Assembly: GCA_008690995.1 (NCBI GenBank)
Contig: VRMN01000001.1
Coordinates: 62,001-126,000 of the forward strand
Direction: 5' to 3'
From: Porphyridium purpureum
Taxonomy: Eukaryota > Rhodophyta > Bangiophyceae > Porphyridiales > Porphyridiaceae
DNA length: 64,000 nucleotides
A program made the translations under genes and the position numbers. The notes beneath the pieces are model-generated. The model searched no databases, had not been told where the DNA came from, and saw nothing but the letters and a program-made list of their open reading frames with translations. This document shows positions 12,392-20,960 of the stretch, piece by piece. Position 1 is the stretch's first letter. Each line of letters begins with the position of its first letter.

Positions 12392-13047
12392 GCGGCCAGG
12401 TGCGAAAGCAGCCTTAGACCCTCTGCATGTTTTCGCGGCCGCGGGTGAAAGCCCACGTTCCGCTCGCACGCTCAGTTGAACACAAGCATTGTGTTCTCAA
12501 CGCATGTCCGTCTTTCGCGCATTTGATTCCGGCCTCCAAGCGCAAAGCCGGCTGGTCCCGTTCTGCCTGGAATTCGGAATCCCGGCGTAACGCTGGCGCT
12601 GTTTGTACAACAAACCATGCGGCGACAGCCTCACGCCGAGGCGGCGAGCCGCATTGCTCCAGCAGCGCCGTGCCGGCACCCCACTGCGCACGCCGGTACA
12701 CGCGCGCACGCGCACTGGCAGGCGCGCCAGAGCGCGCGCTGCGCGAGCTCAGCAGCCACACCGGATCCACAAATTGGGGCGATTTTGATATGAAACGCGC
12801 GCGCAGGGGCTGGAAGAGGACGCGGACTGGGGGGATGAAGGAACAGAGACGGTATGGGATGCGGAAGAGTCAAACTGGTCTGAGCTGAGAACCGTCCTGG
12901 CACGTGGGTCCTGCAAGCGGCTGCCGGGGTTCGCGCTGGTGTTTTTGTGGCGGCAGGCGAGGCGGATGACTGGCATTGCTTGGATGGTGAGATCGGTGTG
13001 ACAACGGCGCGTGCGGAGACGGGACGTTTTTTTTTTTTGTGCCGAAC
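12392..13047. promoter_or_regulatory. intergenic region, presumed promoter of the F-box ORF
   Basis: About 650 GC-rich bases between the MsrB-like poly(A) signal and the F-box ATG. No domain-bearing frame is present. It ends in an uninterrupted T tract (about 13027-13038) directly before the F-box start. No TATA box is obvious. Confidence 0.35.
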
Positions 13048-13377
13048 ATGTCGATGAACGAGCTGCCCGTGGAAGTCGAGCTCAAGATCCTGGACCTGGT
13101 TCTGCAGGATGCCTCGCAGCTTGGGGAAATGCGGCGCGTGTGCCGCCGCTGGAAGGTCCTCGTCGAGTCTGACCGGTCGGCGTTTTTGTGGAAGCGGCTG
13201 AGCTTGCCCCTCGCGTACCGCGACTTGCACATTGCCGAGAAGTGGTACCGCAAGGCCATCGCGCACGGCAACCAGCAGGCCGTCTTTCTATTGTCGCTGC
13301 TTTATACTTATGGGTACGCATGCGCGTGCCACAATGTGAGTGGCAGCTTTAGCGTGTCGGGCGCGGTCGTGCTGTAG
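13048..13377 (+). CDS. F-box protein with a partial Sel1 repeat
   Basis: Read without splicing this is a 109-residue protein from ATG 13048 (another ATG is at 13054). Residues 3-50 form an F-box: MNELPVEVELKILDLVL, then RRVCRRWKVLV. This is followed by the start of a Sel1-like repeat (AEKWYRKAIAHGNQQAV, LLSLLYTYG), after which the sequence loses the pattern. F-box proteins bind Skp1 and bring substrates to SCF ubiquitin ligases. The next kinase ORF is in the same frame only 60 bases on. A GTGAGT donor at 13336 and a CTGTAG acceptor ending at 13377 bracket the stop, so this may be the first exon of an F-box-Sel1-kinase fusion and not a separate gene. Confidence 0.6.
   Translation: MSMNELPVEVELKILDLVLQDASQLGEMRRVCRRWKVLVESDRSAFLWKRLSLPLAYRDLHIAEKWYRKAIAHGNQQAVFLLSLLYTYGYACACHNVSGSFSVSGAVVL
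13336..13377 (+). other. candidate 42-nt intron joining F-box and kinase ORFs
   Basis: The stretch begins GTGAGT and ends GCTGTAG, starts and ends on codon boundaries of the F-box frame, and contains its only stop codon. Removing it would join residue Asn96 of the F-box ORF to the open frame that runs into the kinase. It is far shorter than the helicase introns in this window (173-328 nt) and has little pyrimidine tract, so it may be coincidence. Confidence 0.35.
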
Positions 13378-13437
13378 GTGACCCGACCGGCGAAAAACGC
13401 AGTGCAGACGCAACGAAAAATAAACGAAAGGTGCGCC

Positions 13438-14427
13438 ATGAGCGGCAATGGCATTCGTCTCAATTCAGTGCGCGCGTACGAGCGCCTAGAGCTCATCCAC
13501 GAAGGCACGTACGGCCGTGTGTACCGCGCGCGGCAGATCGAAACGGGAAAGGTCGTCGCGCTAAAGCGCATCAAAATGCTGCCGGAAGTGCTTGCACGCG
13601 CAACACACATGCGCGAACTGGCCGTGCTGGGTGCTTTGAAGCATCGCAATGTGGTCAGATTATACGACGTCGTTTATGGCTCGTCAGACGCTAAAATATA
13701 CGCAGTCATGGAGTATGTACCCAGCGACCTGCACGAGCTCGGCCGCGTCAGCCTCGCGCGCGCGCGCGATCTGAGCGCTCAGCTTCTGACCGCGCTCGAC
13801 TACATCCATAGCCAGCGTGTCATGCATCGCGATGTGTCCTCTTCCAATATCCTTGTGGACGCGGATCACGTGCTGAAAGTGGCCGATTTCGGACTCGCGC
13901 GATTTACTGACGGCTTGGATGGTAACGCAACTTTGACACCTTCTGTCGTCACGCTCCGCTACCGTGCGCCAGAGCTGCTGCTAGGTAGTACTACTTACAC
14001 GTCAGCGATCGATGTCTGGAGCGCGGCATGTGTCATGTTTGAAATGTTCACAGGTGAGCCGCTGTTCGAGGGCGAGTCAGAGCTTGTGCACCTCGCACAG
14101 ATTTTCCAGACATTGGGCCCGCCAAACGACGCAAATCCGTGGACCAGTCTCCGACTTCTTCCAGACGGAGGCACCATTCAAGTCCCAGAGGAAGACTCAT
14201 GCTCGACTCCATCAGCTAGTTCAATGTTCAGCCGAGTATCAGCCGCGCTCCAAAACGACCAGCTGCAAGGCACGCTCGCGGAATCGTGCACGCATTTTCT
14301 TCTGTCGATGCTCCAGTACGAGCCCAGCCGGCGCGCCACGCCCAAGCAGGCACTGGAGCATGCATTTCTACGCGGCAGTGACGTGACGCATCGGACCGCC
14401 ATCACTCGTATACAGTCGGAGGAGTAA
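13438..14427 (+). CDS. CDK-like Ser/Thr protein kinase with altered catalytic loop
   Basis: 329 residues from ATG 13438, a full kinase domain of the CDK10/CDK11 type. Visible features: Gly loop HEGTYGRVY (21-29), VALK with Lys43, the helix-C Glu60 in HMREL where CDKs carry the cyclin-binding PSTAIRE-like motif, DFG at 140-142, a T-loop with Thr157 in the CDK2-Thr160 position, and VVTLRYRAPE at the APE motif. The catalytic loop reads HRDVSSSN (120-127), so the Lys normally two residues after the catalytic Asp is Ser124. The Asp is kept, so activity may be reduced but not excluded. The frame is open upstream of the ATG back to the F-box stop. No homology beyond the kinase domain is visible. The 3' neighbour converges 93 bases away. 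Confidence 0.85.
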   Translation: MSGNGIRLNSVRAYERLELIHEGTYGRVYRARQIETGKVVALKRIKMLPEVLARATHMRELAVLGALKHRNVVRLYDVVYGSSDAKIYAVMEYVPSDLHELGRVSLARARDLSAQLLTALDYIHSQRVMHRDVSSSNILVDADHVLKVADFGLARFTDGLDGNATLTPSVVTLRYRAPELLLGSTTYTSAIDVWSAACVMFEMFTGEPLFEGESELVHLAQIFQTLGPPNDANPWTSLRLLPDGGTIQVPEEDSCSTPSASSMFSRVSAALQNDQLQGTLAESCTHFLLSMLQYEPSRRATPKQALEHAFLRGSDVTHRTAITRIQSEE

Positions 14428-14520
14428 ATCACCGCTTGATCCGAAGCAGCATCCCGAGATAAGGATCGGAATCCTATTGTGCCTCACCAGGTCCTGGCCC
14501 TCCCGACCAATGCCCTCTCC

Positions 14521-14943
14521 TTACTCTTCGTGCGCCCGCAGCACCTGCGCCGGGTACAGCACGAGAAAGACAAACCACCAGGTGCCTACGGCCACAGACG
14601 TCGGCACACCGAACAAAACTTTCCACATCACACCGAGCGGAAGCTGCCACGCCGCCAGCTGCACGACTGCGCCAGTGGACAAAATCGTCCACGGTTGACA
14701 CCACGCCGGCTTTGATTCCCCGTACACTTGCTGTGCGTCCCTCGCAATCTGCAGCACGCTTCGAGCTTGTAGTGCGTCGTCACCAGTCACCGAAGCCCGC
14801 CATGCTCGCCTCGACCGTGCGATGCAGCGACACTCAGCATCACCGCGATGTCGCCGGCTCTGCGGCGGAGGCTGACGCTGGGCGTTGCCGAAGACTTGGG
14901 CATGTCTGGCGGTAAACCCAGCGGTAGCCGAACAAAATGCCAT
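14521..14943 (-). CDS. plastid-type two-TM membrane protein (DUF6737-like)
   Basis: 140 residues, starting at the ATG that gives MAFCSATAGF. The N-terminal 70 residues are rich in Ala, Arg, Ser and Gln and begin with a Phe near the start, as in transit peptides of red-lineage plastids. The C-terminal 70 residues carry KPAWCQPWTILSTG, then two hydrophobic segments (about residues 83-105 and 108-130) and the ending FLVLYPAQVLRAHEE. From memory this CQPW-plus-two-TM layout matches small cyanobacterial and plastid proteins annotated as DUF6737, with no known reaction. Plastid or thylakoid membrane location is inferred. The gene converges with the kinase. Confidence 0.55.
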   Translation of the reverse strand: MAFCSATAGFTARHAQVFGNAQRQPPPQSRRHRGDAECRCIARSRRAWRASVTGDDALQARSVLQIARDAQQVYGESKPAWCQPWTILSTGAVVQLAAWQLPLGVMWKVLFGVPTSVAVGTWWFVFLVLYPAQVLRAHEE

Positions 14944-15510
14944 CACAGGAAAACGCACCCGCGCCAACTCTCACAAACACACGCCGTGACGACGATCTTG
15001 ACAGGGCATCGGCAAAAGTTCCAGCGGAGAAAGCGGTGGTCAATTGGCAGGCGCACGTTGTGGCGAAGGGTCTAGATGCACGTGCTCCGCTTTGTCGCCG
15101 GTTGCTTGCTGGGAACCGATCGCCACGTCATGAGTAGAACAAGGCATTGATTGAGGGTGGCGCTGTGCCCATGACAAAGCAGCAGGACGTCAGAAGCTGG
15201 CATCCTCACTTTGCGTCGCTTGCATCTTTCTGGCGAGGCGGCACCTGCTTTGCTGAAGCTCAGCACGGATTCCCGCAGTACGTGTTGTAAGTTTTCCGAT
15301 GCGACTGCCATGAGAGCCGTAGAATCTTTCTCCCATGTCTGCGCACTGGGAAAAGTGGTCTGTCAAATGCCTGCTCACAATCATTCTTCGAAGGATGACA
15401 GGCGTGCAAGCTTTAGCGCCACGCCAAGGCCGCAGATCACATAATGGAAACGCTAGGTGATGAAAACGCGATCAAATCTTACGTCGAGGGATACCTACTT
15501 TTTGGCGGTA
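14944..15510. other. intergenic region
   Basis: About 570 bases between the start of the DUF6737-like gene and the end of the DHHC gene, both on the minus strand. It should hold the promoter of the former and the 3' UTR of the latter. The open frames here have no recognisable domain, and I see no TATA box or poly(A) signal. Confidence 0.4.
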
Positions 15511-16488
15511 TTATGATTCTCTCTTTCTAGCTCTATCGTGTTTCCCACGATGCGACCAGAACGCACTCGAAAGGCGAGCATGACGACTCACCGGAACTGG
15601 CCACAGCAAAAAGTCATGCCCAAAGGCATGCTGAAGATTCCTGTATATGCTACCCGTGCTGTAGTTGACGACTTGAAATCGACCCGGCTGCCGTTTCTGT
15701 ATGGACTCAAGCGTGGTCTGGTTCAGGCACGCCAAGAAGATATTACGCACAAGTAATCCGCCGACGGCAAGCGCAACAGCAAAGGCCATGACGCCTCCAA
15801 AATAAGTGAGCACGGCAATTCTCACAATCTCTCTTCGTGAGTACAGAGCGCGTGCCCGGAACAGTCGCATCCAGAACCTAATGAACAGACCCGTTCCAAA
15901 CGAGCATGCAATGGTGACATACAGCAGAAAAAGCGTAAAGTACTTGTGATTCCGCACGCCCACACAATTGCCTGTCCAGAGGCAGTGATGGTCCAGCTTG
16001 GCCACGCACACTTCACACGAACTGCAGTGGTGCACGCGGCGTGGTTTGGCCGCACGGCACCTCTTACACCAAAGCTCCGCCTCATCAGATGCAGAATCCT
16101 CGGGCGATACATATGATGGAAACGGAAGATCCGGGCGTTCCACAGCCCAGTCGGACGCGCTGCCCGGCTTGACGAACATGGCGGCCAGATACATGCTCTG
16201 CAGTAACACAACAAATGAATCTAGAAACAGTGCCTCAGGAATATTCATGCCCATGCTGCTACCCGTGCAGCTCCCTCGCCAGCATGGATCCCAGTGCAGG
16301 AGCGCCAAGTTGCATGTGATGGCCGCGAACCAGATCACAAATTCGACCACTACCATGATCACCCGTTCGGCGTATCGGATGGAGCGCACACGGCGCGCGT
16401 TTTCCTGTGCAGACAGACTCGCTCCGCGCGGAAGCGACGCAGACAGGCCCCAAATCTCAATGCATCCGGCCAGAATCATTGGCTTCAT
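15511..16488 (-). CDS. DHHC palmitoyltransferase
   Basis: 325 residues from the first ATG in frame (MKPMILAGC); the frame runs further upstream without ATG. The Cys-rich domain spans about 140-183: WCKRCRAAKPRRVHHC, CEVCVAKLDHHC with the DHHC tetrad at 166-169, then NCVGVRNHKYF. A TTxE motif (NQTTLES) follows the fourth membrane segment, as is usual for the family. Four membrane segments lie around 41-65, 86-107, 185-205 and 228-255. The enzyme transfers palmitate from acyl-CoA to Cys residues of proteins at Golgi, ER or plasma membranes. All catalytic residues are present. Confidence 0.9.
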   Translation of the reverse strand: MKPMILAGCIEIWGLSASLPRGASLSAQENARRVRSIRYAERVIMVVVEFVIWFAAITCNLALLHWDPCWRGSCTGSSMGMNIPEALFLDSFVVLLQSMYLAAMFVKPGSASDWAVERPDLPFPSYVSPEDSASDEAELWCKRCRAAKPRRVHHCSSCEVCVAKLDHHCLWTGNCVGVRNHKYFTLFLLYVTIACSFGTGLFIRFWMRLFRARALYSRREIVRIAVLTYFGGVMAFAVALAVGGLLVRNIFLACLNQTTLESIQKRQPGRFQVVNYSTGSIYRNLQHAFGHDFLLWPVPVSRHARLSSAFWSHRGKHDRARKRES

Positions 16489-16731
16489 TGCACCGTGAGA
16501 CGCAGATGGGTTCCGTCTTCTGCGCGTGCGTGCCAGAATCGCATTGCCGGTTCGTACCGCCGCTCTGTACACTGGTTCGTGCTGCGAGCACGAACCGCCA
16601 AAAAAACCGCTGCTCGACTCGGCGCGTGCCGTTCGATTCAGGCCCCCTGAAAGCCTGGCCTTCCCGCGGGCCAAGCCCGACTCGTCTGCCGACTTTCAAA
16701 GATTTGTGAAGAAGGCCCCAGCGTGCTACTG

Positions 16732-16737
16732 TTTATT
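16732..16737 (-). terminator. AATAAA overlapping the PA2G4 stop codon
   Basis: On the minus strand the Lys codons run into AAAAAATAAACA, so the TAA stop is part of an AATAAA hexamer. If it is used, the 3' UTR would be only 10-30 bases. Confidence 0.45.
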
Positions 16738-17878
16738 TTTTCTTCTTCTCGGGCTTACCTACGCTCAAGGCCAGGAGGTCCTTGACCAGCTGGTCCTCGA
16801 TCTGCTTTTCTGAATCCTGTACGGGCGGCGTGTCAAAGGTGGTGATACGCAGCGAGTACTTTGGAAGGATAAACACGGTGAACTTGGCGCGCGCAATGAG
16901 GGCTCCCTCCTTCTCGTAAAGCACTGGGTACCCAATGACCATCTCGTGCTTGAGCGCCTCTGAGATGCCGAGCTTGCCGCGCTTCTCGTCAGAAAGCGCG
17001 CGCAGCACGAACGGGAAGAATTGGAACTTGTTGTCAATCTCGCTGATCACCTGGCGACTCGTCTTGAGCTTGAGCGAATACTCGACGTCTGCCCGGCGCT
17101 TAAAGATGGTTGTCCGCGACCCCGTTTCTTTCGGTTTCCCTTCGCCCGTGCTCATCGCAATATCAATCGCGTACACCTCGTTCTCGGCAAATTCAATCTT
17201 CTCAACGCGCTGCTCGGGTGTGGGTTTCGCCAGAATGACCTTGTTTCCGTCAATGACAAACTGCTTCATCTGATGGCTGAGCACACCTTCCACCACATTC
17301 ACACCAAAATCTTTCGCTACGCGGGCAATCACATCCGACACTTCCTCATTCGTCTTCCCTGGGCGCATCAGCCGCAGCACGGCGTCAGCGGCGGCATATG
17401 TCGCGCGCACAACATCGCTGGCGGCGCCCGTCAGGGCCTCGGGCGCTTCACCCGCTGCTTGTGGCACCACCATCGTAAGCGCCAGGGTGGCGACTTGTCC
17501 GTCGACGTGGCAGCCCAAGTCAACCTTGACGAGATCGCCTGCCTTCAGCACCATATCCTCGCCGTCGAGGGGCGACAAGTGGCACGCAACGTTGTTGGGC
17601 GCGATATTGGTCGGAAACGCGATGCCCTTTTCCACCTTGACCTTTTGGCCGGACGCCTTGTCCACAACGGGCTTGCTATAAATCTTCTCAGTCATAGCAG
17701 TCATGGTGCTGTCGCCGAGCGCGCACAGCGCAGCCACGGACGAGCCTGGCGCCAGCGCTTGCTTCACGGCGTCCATTGCGGCATTGGCGATCTCTGCCGC
17801 AGCCTTGTACTTTGCCTGCACATCCGTGTCCTCAATTCCTACCTCCTTCGTGGCGGCCGCCTCGTCCTCGGCGTCCAT
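16733..17878 (-). CDS. PA2G4: PA2G4/EBP1 family, methionine-aminopeptidase-like protein
   Basis: 381 residues from ATG (MDAEDE); human PA2G4 has 394. The whole protein follows the pita-bread fold: KVEKGIAFPTNIAPNN, then GDLVKVDLGCHVDGQVA, EGVLSHQMKQFVIDG, YAIDIAMSTGEGKPK, and a Lys-rich end (KPEKKKK). Of the five metal ligands of active MetAP2, the first Asp is kept, the second is Thr, the His is Val, and the third acid is Asp instead of Glu, as in other PA2G4 proteins, so it is not a peptidase. The family binds RNA and ribosomes and affects ribosome biogenesis and growth. A poly(A) signal overlaps the stop codon. Confidence 0.92.
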   Translation of the reverse strand: MDAEDEAAATKEVGIEDTDVQAKYKAAAEIANAAMDAVKQALAPGSSVAALCALGDSTMTAMTEKIYSKPVVDKASGQKVKVEKGIAFPTNIAPNNVACHLSPLDGEDMVLKAGDLVKVDLGCHVDGQVATLALTMVVPQAAGEAPEALTGAASDVVRATYAAADAVLRLMRPGKTNEEVSDVIARVAKDFGVNVVEGVLSHQMKQFVIDGNKVILAKPTPEQRVEKIEFAENEVYAIDIAMSTGEGKPKETGSRTTIFKRRADVEYSLKLKTSRQVISEIDNKFQFFPFVLRALSDEKRGKLGISEALKHEMVIGYPVLYEKEGALIARAKFTVFILPKYSLRITTFDTPPVQDSEKQIEDQLVKDLLALSVGKPEKKKK

Positions 17879-18893
17879 GATCGCACAGCCCAATCAGATC
17901 ACCACGACTCGCACCTCCAGAACCAAACGCCCCCCAGTTCGCCACGTGCGCTCGTGAACACAACACAATGTCAGACGCAGAAAATGTGCTCCAGCCGAAT
18001 CTTCCGGCTACTGAATGGCGGCTCCTCCACAGCTCCCGCGATCACCGGCCCCAGACTCACCTCCTCGCCAACCTCCTGTCTCCGTCTCCCCCTGCTCTTC
18101 CCTCCGTTCGTCTTCCACATCGATCGCGCCCGCCGTCGCCCGCTCGCTCGTGTACAGGCGCGGAGGTACAGTGCAGCTTGTGTAGAGGTGCGCGGAGGAA
18201 TGAGAAACAAGTTGCGCGGAGCAGTTGTGCGAGCGCGTGAAAGGCGTGGAGCATCTTGCACACAGCAGACGCGCACCGCCACAGTGTGCAGAGGCGCGCT
18301 CACTGTTGTAGATTCCGAATTTTTTTCCCTTTTTGTATGAGTGCACCGAACGAATTAGGCCACCCACTGCGTCACTACGAATCGAAATGAGTAGTTTTGC
18401 TTTCTACTGAAGTCCTTTTTACTTTTTTCTGCTCTGCTCTTGATCTTCTCTGGTGCTTCATCCTGCTGGCCAACGAGCCGTGCTTTTATAACCACGAAGG
18501 TGCGGCACTTCCAATGCTTCGTCTTCCTTCAAGCTCCAAGTCGGCTGCCAGTCTGTCCGGTCGTGCTCGAAACTCGCACGCTTTCGTTACCACCATGACC
18601 GCTCGTCATCTTTGCCAGTAGCCTAAAAAAGGCACACCACTCTCGAATTCTTGCATTCCCCGCGACTGATAGCCGCACGTTGAGTGGGAGCCATCTCGTT
18701 CTCAAGCCTGCTTGTTTGTGTCGCGTCCCTTCGTTTTCAAGACGTGCCAAGAGTGGTCTAACCATTTTTCCGGGCCGCAACACCGATACTCCCTCGTCTC
18801 GAGCTGGAACTCCTTGCGGAAGTTTCAACACTCACAGTGTCACAAATGACGCGAGGTGTACCGCCGAATAGCTCATACCGATGCAACACCATA
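17879..18893. other. intergenic region left of Tc1 copy 2
   Basis: About 1 kb between the PA2G4 start and the transposon. The first 400 bases are GC-rich and should include the PA2G4 promoter. A plus-strand frame at 17968-18240 starts plausibly (MSDAENVLQPNLPATEW) but has no domain and becomes Arg/Ser/Pro-rich, so it is not called. Nothing recognisable lies in 18300-18890. Confidence 0.35.
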
Positions 18894-19438
18894 TAAGGTG
18901 CGACCAGAACGGATAGGGGACAGTAAAATTTCTAAGAAAAATTAGACAGTTCATATTAAATTGTGACTTTTTACTAGGAACATAATTTGGGGCGGGCGGG
19001 TGGTGCCGGAATGCAAGAAATTTGTTGCACAAAACGGATAGGGGACACTAACGGGAAGCCTTATATCTCGGAAATAAATGAAGGAAAGGAAGTGAAGAGA
19101 AATGCATCGAGCAAAACTCGTAAAGGGCTTCATTTCGATACCAAAAATCGCAATATTGACCCCTCGGATGAGAAGATATGACACTTTCAGGGCCTTTGGG
19201 AGTGGGACAAAAAGTGAGAGCCATTGTGACACACATTAGGTGCTCTATGCATTGCGATTTGTTCTAGATAGATGCTCCCATCGTACACGTACATAGTTTC
19301 GCTTCTGCGGACGCTCCAAACCGCACAAAGGCGTGAAAAATCAAGATTTATGACATCAAAAGTATTCGGCCCGTAAATAATGGCCGGCAAATTTGTGCTA
19401 CACAACGCATTTACCGCGTAATTCGGATCCTAAATTCA

Positions 19439-19678
19439 ATGGCAATCAGGACAGCAATGAGCTTAACCAGTGCGCGCGGGAGAAATCCAGCTCACGTACC
19501 GCTGACACTCAAATTCGACCTCAACAGGCTGGCCTTGACAAAACGGCATGAGCTGGAACAAATAAATTGGGCCACAGTTGTGTTCAGGGACGAAATGAAG
19601 TGCAATCTGGATGGGCCAGATGCTATCCACATGACGTGGCTTGAGCGTACGAACGATCTTTCAAACGTTTGGTCGTGA
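19439..19678 (+). pseudogene. Tc1 transposase fragment, first catalytic Asp
   Basis: This stretch reads LEQINWATVVFRDEMKCNLDG and then MTWLERT, the usual Tc1 region around the first catalytic Asp. The frame ends near the position where the rest of the transposase starts in another frame at 19682. The matching region of copy 1 lies at about 7530-7620. Confidence 0.65.
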
Positions 19679-19681
19679 CAT

Positions 19682-20131
19682 TTGGGCGGCGGTCGATGCA
19701 CTGTTTGGTGCGCCATTTTTGTGACAGGAGATGTTCACTTTCAACTCATTCACAGGATCTTCGCCGCTGCCAATTGTGTTTCCATGCTTCAGAATGACGG
19801 CTTGCTGGACCGCTGCCGTCAGATGGTGGACCCGAACATGGTTTTTCTCCAGGATATCGCGCTGGTGTATAAAAGTCGCCTGGCTAAGAATTTCATGAAT
19901 GACAAGAATGTGGAGCTTCGAGACTGGCCAGCATACTCGCCGGACCTCAATGTCATCGAGAACATGTGGGAGATACCAGCGCCCAAGGTTTACGTGGGTG
20001 CAAGGGAGTGTCAGATGGTGCTAGAGCTGAAAAATACCATCTTACTGGTTTGGGAGACTTTGGACCAGCCTGTGATGGCCAATTTGTACGCGTCGCTGCC
20101 GAAACGCATATTTGACTGTGCGCATCTTTGA
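19682..20131 (+). pseudogene. Tc1 transposase fragment, second Asp and Glu
   Basis: This stretch reads GGRCTVWCAIF, then DRCRQMVDPNM, FLQDIALVYKSRLAKNFMND and WPAYSPDLNVIENMWE, with 34 residues between Asp and Glu. The ending LYASLPKRIF is the normal Tc1 C-terminus. The N-terminal helix-turn-helix region (about 19154-19250) is in other frames and broken. Confidence 0.7.
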
Positions 20132-20336
20132 GGCGCATACGCACAAGGAAACGGCGACCGATTCCGACCTTTCATTGCTGAGTAATGGCTGGAACTGTGT
20201 CGTGTCCCCTATCCGTTTTGACCTCTTCCACATTCCCTTTTCAGCGGACCTCTTTCCCTTTTATAGTAAAGCAGATCATTTTACTAGTAAAACTTGGAAA
20301 AAGGTACTGTCCCCTATCCGATTTGGTCGCACCTTA

Positions 20337-20960
20337 CATATAAGACAAGAATCCGGGAAGGAAGGAAGAATAGGCACCGGCAGAAGAAGTAGACCAAAAG
20401 GGAGTCTGGCGCAAAACGGCCTCAGACAAAAGCTTGGTACAATCGCCCGGTGCGGACGTACCCGCGATCCAATCGCTAGCCCCCCGCAACAATCCCTCGC
20501 GCCGTCAAGCACGTGTGGAGAGCCTTGGGTGTTCTTCGGTCTTTCCCTCTGTCCGGGGCTACTAACGACACACAGCGCACCTCGAGCCCGAGTTTGAATT
20601 CGTCCCAGAAGCACGAGGGTTTCGAAGGAATGTTGCAAATAAAGCCGATTGACAAAACTCTTTGCTGTGCGGTAGCGGTCGCGCGCTGCAGCATCATGCA
20701 CAACTAGAGGCACGTGCGCGTTAAAGTATTGGTAGAGGTGTCTAGCGTCTGCGAGGCAGGCACGGAGGGTTGGGGAATGCAACTTTGCACCTTGGAGAAA
20801 ATTTGTCAAAAAATTCAAAATACTCCCAAACGTGAGAATTTTTTGAACACCACGGGATCGGCCCAGAAAGATCGTTGCGACCCCTCGAAAGGTGTGTGGG
20901 GTGCACGCGGCAAGACGCACAACCCGTGGACCACATGTTTGGCGGGCTCTGGACGACGCG
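20337..20960. other. unassigned sequence right of Tc1 copy 2
   Basis: The largest frame is on the minus strand (20276-21004). Only a short part of it (YLGTVGSLHSIACASSRAR near 20930-20995) resembles a Copia-type Pol, so this may be a displaced piece of the adjoining fossil. The rest is unassigned. Confidence 0.3.

Larger units (their letters stand above)
18896..20334 (+). mobile_element. Tc1/mariner transposon, copy 2, with paired terminal repeats
   Basis: A 1439-bp element flanked by TA (18894-18895 and 20335-20336). The left end begins AGGTGCGACCAGAACGGATA, and the right end is its inverted copy with a few differences. Each end also holds a second copy of the core GGATAGGGGACA: left at about 18910 and 19031, right at about 20200 and 20306, spaced roughly 105-125 bp. 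This is the IR/DR layout known from Sleeping Beauty-type Tc1 elements. Transposase remnants between them carry FRDEMKCNLDG, FLQDIALVYKS and WPAYSPDLNVIENMW with DD34E spacing. The frame is interrupted, including near 19678 between the first and second catalytic Asp, so the copy is non-autonomous. Confidence 0.85.

Noticed and set aside
17968-18240. Small plus-strand ORF starting MSDAENVLQPNLPATEW
   Set aside because: The start looks plausible but the rest is low-complexity, and it lies in the PA2G4 promoter region; no family match.
17021-18340. Long plus-strand open frame of 439 codons
   Set aside because: Antisense to PA2G4, with no domain; the PA2G4 frame has clear family similarity throughout.
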